Positions 32,001-42,170 of a DNA stretch of 64,000 bases are shown one piece after another. The position numbers were made by a program, and so were the translations under genes. The first letter of the stretch is position 1. Every line of letters starts with the position of its first letter. Origin of the DNA: Larix kaempferi (taxonomy: Eukaryota > Streptophyta > Pinopsida > Pinales > Pinaceae); NCBI GenBank assembly GCA_027924585.1, contig BSBM01000643.1:19889001-19953000 (forward strand). Reading direction: 5' to 3'. The notes under the pieces are model-generated. The model was not told where the DNA came from, made no database searches, and was given only the letters and a program-made list of their open reading frames with translations.

Positions 32001-32014
32001 ACTCTAATATCAAT
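32001..32014 (-). promoter_or_regulatory. Degenerate PBS of copia-B inner copy
   Basis: After the LTR end TTCAACA the minus strand reads ATTGATATTAGAGT, a worn version of the initiator-Met complement TTGGTATCAGAGC. The identical worn form is next to the 5' LTR at 34574, so the changes predate the duplication or belong to the family. Confidence 0.55.
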
Positions 32015-32628
32015 TGTTGAACTTAAGCTTATCTAAGAGAGAGGGGGATGAATAAATACAAGATACTTTTTACTTTATATGAGCATTCATCAATCATTCA
32101 TTAACTTCAAAATAGTAAATGCATATAAACTCAAATCACAATACACAAAATTTAACGTGGAAACCCTTTCGATATAAAAACACAAAATCTTATCTTTATA
32201 AATTCATGTAGGCACCAACCTACTAATAAAAATTTTGTAGGTACCAACATACTGGAGACAATAGTTCTCTCAATTGAGCACCAACTAAGCAAGATCTTTA
32301 GGCAACAACCTACTAGAGACACCCATCTCCTCAACTAAGCACCAACTCGGCAAGATCTGTAGGCACCAACCTTCTAAAGACACCAATATTCTCAACTGAG
32401 CACCAACCTGCTAGAGGCACGAATCTCCTCAACTGAGCACCAACTCAGTAATATCTTATGTAGGCACCAACCAATTAGATAAACAAGTACAATAATGTTG
32501 ATATAATCACATTGTCATAAGAGCTCCTCAACATCTATGCCATACTAAACACTATTTCATCCCTCAAAACTATCATAAGATCACCTCGAAATATGTGCCA
32601 TAATCATCCCTATATCAACCATTAAAAC
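32015..32628 (-). repeat. copia-B internal partial LTR (LA)
   Basis: This begins (plus strand) TGTTGAACTTAAGCTTATC and aligns with 34588-35133. It carries the 62-bp minisatellite and stops after CAACCATTAAAAC, where block X begins. The remaining LTR part is missing. An LTR followed by PBS and gag in the middle of copia-B implies a tandem element. Confidence 0.75.
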
Positions 32629-34106
32629 TGTTGGAAAAGGTTGTCATTGATGTCAACATAGCTAAATAACAGAAAAAGAACCACGGTGCAAACCATGAAT
32701 GAAGACCAAGACTTGAGAGTCAAGGATGATCAAAAGTTTAGTGAACCAAGCAAGACTCATCCCAAGCAAGAATGTATACTTTGTTCTAAATATTCAAAGC
32801 ACCTTCAGAAGTAAAGAAATCAGACTTAAAGCATTAAAGAAGTCAGATTGAAGAACCTTGAAGTAAATACAAGATAGAGACAACTTGAGACAGTTTAAGG
32901 ACTAATGCACTAGTTCTGTGGAGCCATGGAAGGAGTCTATTAATGTCAACAAGGTCATCTTTGAAATCATGAAGAAGTTCTACTAAAACAAAGTATTAGA
33001 TATGGTTGAAGAAGCCATTTAAGATCTTGAAGTCCCAATGACAATTTGAGAATAAATCCATAAGTAACCAGACTTAAAGAAGTCTATTTGAAACAATGAT
33101 ATCGAAGCAACCCTTGATGCTTATAAAGAAACCCAACCCTACCCAAAAAATAAGGTTTCTTTGATGACTACGAAAACTTTGTTAGGTCGGTTCTATTAAT
33201 AATTAAAGAAACAATTCACATAATATTGGTGAGGTCATCTCTAATAAAAATACAAAAACCGTGTATAAATATAAGAGAAGTATGCCTCATTTGAGTAGTT
33301 GAGTTTGTGGTAATTGTTGAGGAAAAGAAAAATTCAGGGGTGATCAGACTAAAAAAGAACGTGAAGGAGCTAGTGCCACCAACAACTTGTTGGTCAATAG
33401 ATAGCAACGAATTGAGTGGATATCTGAGGAAAATCTTTGAGACATAAAAGTAAGAAGCCCGAGGAACAGAGGAGGCAACAGGCCGAGGAGAAATCTAGTA
33501 GGTCGAGGAACGGGTTAGTAGGATGAGGAGCAGGGTCTCTATGGTGGTGAGATAAAAGAGGCCGAGGAGCAGGTCTGTGTGACTCGAGAAGCAAATCTCT
33601 GTGGAATTAGAGGTTGTTTGAGTTAGCAAGGCACCAAAGAAGTTGACTGTGTAAAAGTGCAGTGAAGAGTGAGTTTGTGAAAGTTGATTGCATAAAAGTA
33701 TAGTGAGCGACAGTGACAAGGCATCAGATTTGTTATAGGACAGACAAAAGAGAGAGAGAGGGTCAAAGACTGAACAAAGATAATTAAGAATGCATCTTCA
33801 GTGGCGGATTGAAGTACAGTTGACATTTTGGTTTGATTACAGTGAAATTTGAGTTTGGACTTGACTATTATGATTCATAAAAGATTATGATTATTCTGTG
33901 ATTGAATTTACATATACATCTTGTGTCTATTTGTGTACTCATTGTTGATGAGCTCTCATTGATGGTTACATGCATATATTAGTTAATGAATGTTTATATA
34001 TGTTGACAAATGCATGAACAAGGTTGATTAAGTCATGGGTTGAAAGAAAAAGAAACTAAGGAATGAAACACTGATTCACCCCCCCCTCTCAGTGTCTCTA
34101 GTGTCT
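32629..34106. mobile_element. Block X: LTR-like insertion, truncated at its right end
   Basis: This begins TGTTGGAAAAGGTTGTCATTG exactly where the copia-B inner LTR breaks off. It ends in a CACCCCCCCCTCTCAGTGTCTCTAG region that resembles the right end of insertion E, then switches at GTCTG directly into copia-B gag sequence. It encodes no recognisable protein. I read it as an LTR (solo or one side of an element) inserted into the inner copia-B LTR, then cut by a deletion whose right joint used the word GTCTG. No target duplication survives. Confidence 0.5.
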
Positions 34107-34523
34107 GTCTATTTTGAGTCTTGCTTTAATGTATTATTCTTCTCAATCTGACTTTTCTTTCTAATTATCTTCATTTTCTTCATCTACTGACTTTGTATCA
34201 ATGGCCATGAAGGGAGATTCCTCTTCATAAATATTTCGTAGCTTGTCACAAATCTCTTTAGGTGATGTGAAATGCTTTACATTGACAATCACGGAATTTG
34301 ATAGGCCACTCAAGATGGCATCCATTGTTTTTGCATTGTTTTCAATTGACTCCTTTGCAGTTGCATTTGTTGAAGGAGTGGTTGGGATTGTATAACTTGT
34401 CATGATTGAAATCCAAATATCAGACCCAAGGGCCATCAAATATAGTTGCTTCCTCCATATTGTATAGTTTTCTCCATCCAGAAAAGGATCTATGTCTGTG
34501 AAGATACCTCTCTCACAAGCCAT
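34107..34523 (-). pseudogene. copia-B gag fragment (outer copy)
   Basis: The open stretch begins MACERGIFTDIDPFLDGEN and continues YTIWRKQLYLMALGSDIWI, NNAKTMDAILSGLSN and KHFTSPKEICDKLRNIYEE. This is the N-terminal capsid region of copia gag (UBN2-like). The frame runs clean to 34161. After 34107 the sequence joins block X, so the coiled-coil and zinc-knuckle parts are missing in this copy. It is better preserved than the inner gag copy. Confidence 0.8.
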
Positions 34524-34573
34524 ATGTGATTGAGATCTGTGTTCTAGTGGCTAAACTATTTATGAAGGAACCT

Positions 34574-34587
34574 ACTCTAATATCAAT
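34574..34587 (-). promoter_or_regulatory. Degenerate PBS of copia-B 5' LTR
   Basis: The minus strand reads ATTGATATTAGAGT next to the LTR end CAACA. It differs from the initiator-Met complement at three positions. Confidence 0.55.
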
Positions 34588-35961
34588 TGTTGAACTTAAG
34601 CTTATAGTAAGAGAGGGGGGATGAATCAATATAAGATACTTTTTACTTTATATAAGCATTCATCAATCTTTCATTAACTTCAAAAAAGTAAATGCATATA
34701 AACAAAAATCACAATACACAAAATTTAACATGGAAACCCTTTCAGGAGGAAACCACAAAATCTTATCTTTATAAATTCATGTAGGCACCAACTTACTGTT
34801 ACAAAGTTTGTAGGTACCCACCTAGTGGAGACAATAATCCCCTCAATTGAGCACCAACTAAGCAAGATCTGTAGGTACCAACCTACTAGAGGCACCAATC
34901 TCCTCAACTGAGCACCAACTTAGTAAGATCTTGTGTAGGCACCAACCAATTAGAGAAACAAGTACAATAATGTTGATATAATCACCTTAAAGATTGAGCC
35001 ATAATCTATCCTTAATATTGTCATAATATCTCCTGAAAATATTTTCCATACTCAACCTATTTCATCCCTCAAAACTATCATAAGATCACCTCAAAATATG
35101 TGCCATACTTAGCCCTATATCAACGATTAAAACATCTCCAACACTATCACAAAATCACCTTAAAAACTGCTCCAAGATTAGCCTTACATCAGCCCTATAT
35201 ACTATCACATAATCACCTTCAAATATGCTCCAAGAAGAGCCTCTAAACTTTCATAAGATCACTCTTTCTTGTTGTCCTTGTCACCTTGAAATCTGCACCA
35301 TACTTAGTCTTCAAGTTGCCATAGAAAAAGACAATGCACATTAAATCAGTCCTTGAATCAACCATTGGATAGAGATAATATGAACCTTAATTATTATTCC
35401 CTTGAAATTTGTACCATAATGTTGTCACAAAATCATCTTTAAAACCCTCCAAGAAGAATGACCCATACTCCAAATCTATCCCTTCTCCACAAGTGTGCTT
35501 TTCTAGCAACCAAAAGAATGCACCCCAACACTACTACTATAGGTGCGCACTTCCTTAGGAGAGCTAGACTTGATTATCTATCCGCCTTGAAAAATATGCC
35601 CCCCTTTATGTTTATTTATATTGTTTTAATTCACTTTTCTAGGTCGACCTGTAAAATTGATAGGGCCGAGCTAACACTTTTCAATATTCTAGCAGAGCTG
35701 ATCTAACACTCTGGCAATGCTATTTTAACATTCTTTCTCTTCATTTGGCATATTGACTTCATCTGTTTATCTTCATTTGGCATCTCAACTTCGTGTGTTT
35801 ATCTTCATTTGGCATCTCAACTTCGTGTGTTTATCTTCATTTGGCACCTTAGTTTCTTCTTGGATATCAATATGTTCAACAATCTTCATCTTGCAATCTT
35901 CATCTTGGACATTTGCAATCCCCCCTTGTGTTTGATATCAATGACAATAATATTTCCAACA
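34588..35961 (-). repeat. copia-B 5' LTR (LB)
   Basis: 1374 bp with plus-strand ends TGTTGAACTTAAGC and AATATTTCCAACA. It aligns with the 3' LTR at 5192-6733 and with the inner partial LTR. The outer flank AAACC (35962-35966) corresponds to AAACA left of the 3' LTR. It has fewer 62-bp repeat units than the 3' LTR. Confidence 0.8.
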
Positions 35962-36290
35962 AAACCAAGTCTTAATATATAAGTATCAAAATTTTGATAC
36001 CACATTCTCAGTGATTGTTTTGTTACATACCGACTTTTTCAACTTCTAAACTGGCTCCTTTCCCTTCACTACAAAAATATCTAGTTGATTTATGCAGATT
36101 TCTTCTTCCAAATCACCAGGAAAAAATGTTTCCTTCACATCCATATTCTCTACTTCAAGATCAAAAGCAACAACCATAGACAAAACAAATATACTAGAAA
36201 TTAATTTAGCAACGAAAAAACAACTCCTAAACAAGCCCAAAACACTATCCAAATTGCATATTCTTGAAGGTCATAACAACAAGATAGAAA
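35962..36290 (-). pseudogene. copia-A reverse transcriptase, right half of split ORF
   Basis: Minus-strand translation gives VAKLISSIFVLSMVVAFDLEVENMDVKETFF, GDLEEEICINQ, then in a shifted frame SLRMWYQNFDTYILRLGF. These are the copia RT palm motifs before the YVDD box. The line breaks exactly at the copia-B LTR and continues with FSRSKFDHC and LYVDDMVLIGNN at 5191 downwards. The protein is frameshifted and has stops. Confidence 0.75.
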
Positions 36291-37431
36291 CTCAAAAAAG
36301 GATTGCAAGGAAGAGGGTCGATGATCAAGCAATATAGGACCTAAAGTTGATTTCAAGTAGGCTACTAACAAAGATAAATCCCATATTCACTTTAAAAAAA
36401 GGGGGTTTATAATGAATTTTGTGTGGTTAGGAAACTGTGACTAGTTCCTAAGGTTGAAGTTGAGCAAATGGGATCAATCAAGGCTACTAATGAGGTTTTT
36501 ATAATCATAAAAGATAGGCAGGGATTGAGTGATCATTATTTTCAAATATTTGATGGCTAGACTTGTCCTAGGATCTGAAAGGGAAAAGACCTAAGCGATA
36601 TTTTCAAACAAACCTAGGCATAATAATCATCAAGCATGGAATCTTAGGGCATACAATCTACACCACCTATTCAATCATAAACCAAAAAAACATTAACATA
36701 CAATTAAATAGCCTAATTTTAAATCATCCCAAGCTTGAAATAATTGTTGGCCCCATGAAAAAACCTTTGCAAATGCAATTCTTCCTCGCCATAGCGCTAG
36801 AATTAACCATCCATAAGCATTAATGGCAAGAGTTAAGAAAAAATATAAGAAGAGAGATATCCACAAGTTTCTGACAGGTTTTAAATATATTAAAAAAAAG
36901 ACTACCTAACTCCCCAACAAAATAATAATAAATCTCTATATCTAATCAAAAAATACATGAAATACTATTTTCTCCAAGAGAATAGTAAAAAAATAAGTAA
37001 AATAATATTTGATATGTCCAAAAATAGTCTCTATCTCACCAACCACTTGAAAAATAATGCAATGAGTGATCTCCAATACAAAAATTGCCCACATATGAGC
37101 TTAATCTTTTTCTAAGATGTCGACCACATTTAAGCAATTAATGGAGAACAAAAATAGGAGGTAGTCATCCTTCCTAAACATAGACACCAATGCCACAATC
37201 TCTATGAAACAAATTGGCCAAAAATTTAGCAATCAACCCCCACAATATGCCTACATATGAGTTGTAGGAACATAAGAAATAGTGAATAATAAAATATGAG
37301 ATCCCATGTACCGATGAAATGTATATGCCAAGACAATAAGTGGGGGAGGGAGGGGTGCCTCATAGATCACCCGGGAATGAACTACAAGAAATCATACCCA
37401 ACCATAAGTCCAATCATGAGAAATATCAATA
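36291..37431. other. No recognisable gene
   Basis: AT-rich sequence without long frames, recognisable protein motifs or paired repeats. It may be very old copia-A sequence, but I cannot show it. Confidence 0.5.
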
Positions 37432-37439
37432 TATTAAAT

Positions 37440-37707
37440 GGAGTAAGCTAAGCGTTATACGTTTTGCACCATTTTTTCAACGATTTTTTTGGTCGAAATC
37501 CATCTAGAATTGTTAAAATTTCATATATATACGTTGTTGAAATTACATAATCAAGGTGTTTGGGGGTTTGAAGGGACACTGAATCAATTTCTCATTAAAA
37601 AATACAACTTTAACAATTAAAACTCACAATTTCAACAATGATTCGTCATCGGATTCCAACAAAAATGGCCAAAAAAGTGCAAAACATATAACGATTAGCT
37701 TAGTCCC
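37440..37707. mobile_element. 268-bp MITE with long imperfect TIRs and 8-bp TSD
   Basis: The left end GGAGTAAGCTAAGCGTTATA and the reverse complement of the right end, GGGACTAAGCTAATCGTTATA, match with few differences. The similarity continues inward through GTTTTGCAC for roughly 90 bases in total. The element is flanked on both sides by TATTAAAT (37432-37439 and 37708-37715). It has no coding capacity. An 8-bp target duplication with ends starting GGG/GGA suits a Mutator-like MITE, while hAT also makes 8-bp duplications; the superfamily is undecided. Confidence 0.85.
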
Positions 37708-37715
37708 TATTAAAT

Positions 37716-38374
37716 ATATGAACCCACGAGCAAAAGTATTTTAACCAATCCGCCTTAAAATCAAGGCATGAAGCATGGAATCCTAACAAACCCCACAAAC
37801 TTGGGAGATATGCTCACATCATCATTTAAGAAGGGACCATTCAAGAAAGGATGTCATCATTTAAGAGGGGTGGAATCACAAATCGTACATATATCTCATA
37901 CGTATGAAACCCCATAAAGTGTGAAATGGGAGTTCTAGTCAATAAAGGGGGTGTATAATCCATCCATCTAACTTAAAGTGTTAGACTATGAAAAGCTTAA
38001 GTCATTGGCTCTAGAAAGAATCCAACATGTGACTTGAGAAAAAAGTAATTTCAGGTATATAAAACATAATCATACAATGTACTTTTCTAATAACTCAAGG
38101 ATTTCTTAATTAATTAGCTCATTAACCTTAAACTTACTATGATTTGATCATAACTTAACCCTTATTACATGTTAGGAGATCTCATTAACCTTAAACTTAC
38201 TATGATGTGACCATAATTAACCCTTATTACATGTTAGACTCCTAATACAAGTTGTATTCCTAAGTTTCTAAGCAAGGTGAGGGTGATGAAATGAATGTGG
38301 TACTAAGGAGAATGTGTTCATGATATGAAAATCATAGAAATTTAAGTGCAAAGTCTACCTGCTATCTTTCAATA
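37716..38374. other. Unrecognised sequence with a 63-bp tandem duplication
   Basis: No gene seen. CTCATTAACCTTAAACTTAC starts at 38118 and again at 38181 (63-base period), and both units continue into CCCTTATTACATGTTAG. Otherwise the stretch up to the chromovirus LTR is featureless AT-rich sequence. Confidence 0.6.
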
Positions 38375-38974
38375 TGATATGAACTGTTACACCAAAACCC
38401 CGAGGTGTTAGTGAAGGCATCCCACTAGGATCTTAACATCCCATCACGCTCCGCAGTCCAGACTCTGGGCTAGATGTGCGCCCGTACGGTGGTGTCCCCT
38501 TTGAGCCGTACGAGCCCCGGACGAACATTGCAATGCCGACATTGCCACCCGCTCTGTGACTCGAGCCTAGGTGGAGGCTTTGATATCAGATGAGAAGAAC
38601 CTGCAACAATTAATTAATGAAAATACACGAGATAGCAGAAATAACAAAACTCAGAATCGCTTTATTATTCGCAAGCCACATTGAGGGGGAAACCTCCTTT
38701 GAGCAAGCTCAATACAAATAACTTCATGATACCTTCATTGGCCTCAACACACACTTATATACTAAGTCTATGCCCATTACTATGGGTCAATACCATGGAA
38801 CATATAATACTACGGGACGACTTACAAAGCATATGTGTCCAATACTATGGGTTAATACCATGGGCTAATACAAACTATGGATCAACAAATACTACGGGAC
38901 GACTTACAAAGCATATGCGTCCAACAACAATATACTAACAAAGTAAAGAGAAGGGTTGACACGGGTTCTTAACA
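38375..38974 (-). repeat. Chromovirus 3' LTR
   Basis: 600 bp, plus-strand ends TGATATGAACTG and GGTTCTTAACA, aligned with 50072-50671. The first ten bases are counted as LTR because they are shared with the other copy, next to the PBS there. It contains the repeated phrase ATACTATGGGT/ACTACGGGACGACTTACAAAGCATATG in two to three copies. Confidence 0.85.
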
Positions 38975-38992
38975 TCTCCTCTCCCTTAGAGA
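38975..38992 (-). promoter_or_regulatory. Chromovirus polypurine tract
   Basis: The minus strand reads AAGGGAGAGGAGA directly before the LTR start TGTTAAGAACC. This is an excellent purine tract in the expected place. Confidence 0.8.
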
Positions 38993-39036
38993 AAGCTTTG
39001 TCCTCAAAGCTTTAGATGTGGAAATAGATGCATAAT

Positions 39037-39435
39037 CTAAAGGAGTGGTTCCCCTGGAGCATCCTTAGGTTGCATTTCATGCCACTGAATGAATACCTCT
39101 ATGATAGAATGAGAGAGAAGCTGATGCCTTCTAAGTTTCAGGGAGGATTGCATGTAAGACTGTAGATGAAGAAGAACCATATCAGCTACATGAAAAGTGC
39201 ACTCCAAACGATATTGATCGGCTTGTTGTTTTAGTCGAATTCGTGCCATGTGAATATTGTCTTGCAGGATGAGAAGAATCTGATCACGGTTTTGAAGAAC
39301 CGAATCAATTGCCTGAACTGGGGAACTGCTAAGGGTGTATGGAAGAAGAACTGGGGGTTCCTGTCCATAGACTGCTTCATATGGTGTCATTTTAGATGTG
39401 GCATTGTACCACCGGAGCGCTTCTAGTAAATTCAT
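39037..39435 (-). pseudogene. Chromovirus integrase C-terminus and chromodomain remnant
   Basis: A 132-codon open stretch reads LRWYNATSKMTPYEAVYGQEPPVLLPY, VLQNRDQILLILQDN, RIRLKQQADQYR, and ADMVLLHLQSYMQSSLKLR. This is the GPY/F-type integrase tail of chromoviruses. It ends IIEVFIQWHEMQPKDAPGEP, a decayed chromodomain (usual form EYLVxWxxMPxEDATWEP). The chromodomain normally directs integration by binding histone marks; here it is truncated and its aromatic Trp near the end is lost. It is joined to 39454-39765 across a deletion that removed the catalytic core. Confidence 0.75.
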
Positions 39436-39453
39436 AGAAATAGCTGTCCAAAT

Positions 39454-39950
39454 CTATGTAGGGAGGGGCAAGGGTTCGAGCAGTCCCGAAAGGAGTGTTG
39501 GTTCAATATTGTTGACTTGAAAAGTATGATAGTCAGCCACCATCTGTTGAATTGTCATTTTCAGTCCCTGCCAAAAGAAGTTACATTGGTCTCGGTCATA
39601 CGTTTTGAGGAACCCAGAGTGCCATGCCGATGGAGAAGCATCGAGTTCATAGAAGAGATAGCCCTGTTCAAATAGCTGTAAGAGAAACTGGGTCATCCAA
39701 TGTGAGAGAAGGAGCATCTGCCACCAGATTTTCCTTACCCTTTTTGTAAGTGATCGCATAAGCATAACCCAGGAATTGGATAACCCATTTCAGGTGTGCT
39801 GGGGAGGAGACCCGTTGTTCTAGGAAATTTTCCAGACTCTGGAAATCAATCTTAATGCAGAAATAATTCCCGAATAGGTATGGCTGCCACTTCTATACTG
39901 CAAGCAAAATATCCATAATTTCCTTCTGAGATGTAGATGCAGCTAAATTC
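39454..39950 (-). pseudogene. Chromovirus RNase H end and integrase zinc-binding region
   Basis: From 39930 the minus strand reads KEIMDILLAV, WQPYLFGNYFCIKIDFQSLENFLEQRVSSP, KWVIQFLGYAYAITYKKGKENLVADA (RNase H, with final Asp). It then reads WHSGFLKTYDRDQCNFFWQGLKMTIQQMVADYHTFQV, the integrase zinc finger with its Cys residues decayed, and LLSGLLEPLPLPT. Frames shift between the parts. The integrase core that should follow is deleted. Confidence 0.7.
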
Positions 39951-40063
39951 ATACCGGAAAGGTATCTTGAAGGCGACAAGCCCACAGGTTCAACAAAGAC
40001 ACCTGCATATCTATCCAAGGAAGTAGTGGAGACCATTGATGGTTGCATCTGAATGGAGTGGAG

Positions 40064-40669
40064 CTAAGTGATGAAACCATGTGAATTCTTCTTAAGGATA
40101 TTTTCCAGGCGATGTGAACTGATGATGCGGAGAGACCCTGGTTGTAAGCCTGTAAATTTGTGTTGTTTCCCATTGACTGAAAACTGGATCCAAAGTTCAG
40201 CAAAATCCCATAAGATGGGGCCAAAAGTGCGTAACCATTGAACGCCCAAAACCACATCACATCTGCCTAAGGACAAGGAAAACATGTCAGAGCGTAGGGT
40301 ATAATCTTCCAGAGAGATACGCACATTGTGACACTTCCCCTTGCAAGGTAGGGTGCCCCCATTGGCAACCATGACTTCAAAGTTGGAGCACAGATGGACA
40401 AAACAATCAGCCTGTTTGGCGATCCGAGGATCAATGAAGTTATGAGTGCTACCAAAATCAATGAGTATTGTAAGAGGAAGCTTCTTGAAGTAACCCTTGA
40501 CCCACATTGTTTGGGGGGTGGTGATTCCGACTAAAGCATGGAGAGATATCTTTGGGTGGTCTTCCTGAGACGGAGGGTCAATAGGCGGCTCCTGAATGTC
40601 GACCTGATCATCCATTTTATGTGGAGCTTCTTCACCAATTTCAAAGGTAGGCAGAGAATCCACATCCAA
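40064..40669 (-). pseudogene. Chromovirus aspartic protease
   Basis: A 201-codon open stretch contains ISLHALVGITTPQTMWVKG, LTILIDFGSTHNFID (catalytic motif D-F-G instead of D-S-G), NVRISLEDYTLRSDMFSL, GRCDVVLGVQWLRTFGPILWDF and KHKFTGLQPG. This is the RVP-type protease that precedes RT in chromoviruses. The Ser-to-Phe change matches that in gypsy-C. It is followed directly by RNase H sequence, so RT is missing. Confidence 0.8.
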
Positions 40670-41084
40670 GAGATAGAGCTTTTGCTAAACACATCTATGT
40701 CCTCGAGTGAATTTCTCATCACAATTATAACAAAGCCCTTTTTCTCTGCGTGCCTGCATCTCTGCTTCAGACAAATGCTTCATAGGAGTTGGTCAAGGAG
40801 CTGGCGAGATGGGAGGTCGTTGAGAACCCATATTTCGGGAACAAAACTGGGTTTGGAGCACTGTTGGGCTGCAATCTTGTCTTATTCCAACTTATCCAAC
40901 CCCAGGGATTCCATCATTGTGTTGGGACAAAACATTTTAACCTTTGAGCGGATTTCATCCTTAAGACCACTGATAAAAAAACTCCTGTAGAATTCATCAG
41001 ACAATCTTTTTGTGTGATTGGCTAGTTTCTCAAATTTTGTCTGATACTCTCTCACAATGCCAATTTGGAGAATTTTAGTGAGGG
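40670..41084 (-). pseudogene. Chromovirus gag C-terminal part with zinc knuckle
   Basis: The minus strand from 41084 reads LTKILQIGIVREYQTKFEKLANHTKRLSDEF, RSFFISGLKDEIR, and then near 40700-40760 AEMQARREKGLCYNCDEKFTRGHRC, the CCHC knuckle form typical of chromoviruses. It continues the gag frame at 48531-48968 once copia-F is set aside (FIGAL joined to TKILQIG). Confidence 0.75.
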
Positions 41085-42158
41085 TGTAAATTTTTCTGTG
41101 TTTTGCAGCTTACTGGTTTATATCAACATTTCAGTGTTTTTCATTTCCAAGCCAGTTTTGCATTAGCAAGAAATTACTTATGAAAATCTCAAACAATTAA
41201 ACACGCTGTAAAACACTTTAATAGGAAGAAAAAATGTAATTTAACATGCACACCATAAAAAAATTAGACTCAGAAATGTTTGGCCAATAGCCCTAGAAAA
41301 ACCCCCACGGAGAAAACCAGTCAAAGAGAGAGAGAGTTTTATTATAGCTTCAGTAAACTTCATTACAAAATTTTTACAGTCAATATGTACTTATCTTGAC
41401 CAACCGAAATCACCCTTCAAGCTGCCTCGATTTTTGTGCCAAACTGTTATCTCGATTTCTGAGCCAAATCACGTTTTCTGTGTCAACTTCTCGATTTTTG
41501 TGTCAACTGCTGAAAATCGATTTATGTGCTTGCTGCACGATTTTTGTGTCAACTCATCGATTTCTGTGCCAACTCTATCTAGAAAACACACCCAGAAAAA
41601 ACAGTACGATCTACATTGAAAACAGTGTTGTACAGTGCAGCATTTAATGTTGTTGTACGACCCTTGAAAACCGTGCCAACACTCAGTTGTACGGTGCCCC
41701 AGTTTCTGTGTTGATTACTAAATTATGCTGCCTCGAAATCCATGATGCATTTATTGCTCTTCTAGCTACCTTGAAAACTGTGTCAGCTGAAAGTTTCCCA
41801 AATTCCCTCCTCGAAATTCGTGCCCTTGGTCTCTACTCTCTTCTCCTCACTCTCTTCTCAAGAATAATTCTCTTTTGCCTCCCTTTTCCTTTTTGACAAA
41901 ACCCTAAGTAGGTTTCTCATCCAACGGTGGAGATTAGATTAAATCTGACGGTTGAGATGAGATGAGAATAAAATGTCTCATTTAATTCTCATAAAATTAA
42001 TTTCACTCACCCACTTAAATTTTATCAAAAGTGAATTTATAACATAAAGTCACATTAAATGTTTTTCAAGTCATTTAATGCAAGGGTCACTTTTCCCCAC
42101 TTAAGTGACTTAGGAAAAAAGTCACCTAGGGGACACTTCCTAGGTACAAAAACTAACA
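41085..42158 (-). repeat. copia-F 3' LTR
   Basis: 1074 bp, the partner of 47423-48530. It contains a run of degenerate units around CTCGATTTTTGTGTCAACT at 41425-41580. It is 34 bp shorter than the 5' LTR because of one missing GTACGGTGCCTCGAAAACC-type unit near 41690. Confidence 0.9.
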
Positions 42159-42170
42159 CTCCCTCTTACC
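42159..42170 (-). promoter_or_regulatory. copia-F polypurine tract
   Basis: The minus strand reads GGTAAGAGGGAG directly before the LTR start TGTTAGTTTTTG. This is a good purine run, overlapping the end of the RNase H frame. Confidence 0.7.

Larger units (their letters stand above)
5192..35961 (-). mobile_element. copia-B: rearranged, tandem-like Ty1/copia element hosting three insertions
   Basis: LTRs of the same family lie at both ends, both in minus orientation, each beginning (minus) TGTTGGAAATATT. A PPT-like purine run precedes the left one and a degenerate initiator-Met PBS follows the right one. The flanks AAACA (5187-5191) and AAACC (35962-35966) fit a 5-bp target duplication with one change, and the interrupted copia-A RT reads on across them. 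Inside, in coding order, are gag, block X, a partial LTR, a second PBS and gag, protease, and the pre-integrase region. Integrase, RT and RNase H are deleted before the 3' LTR. Gypsy-C and copia-D are inserted in it. Confidence 0.7.

Noticed and set aside
37440-37707. The inverted repeat as a microRNA gene
   Set aside because: Arms begin exactly at an 8-bp target duplication and are equally similar along their length, as in a MITE; nothing supports a processed small RNA.
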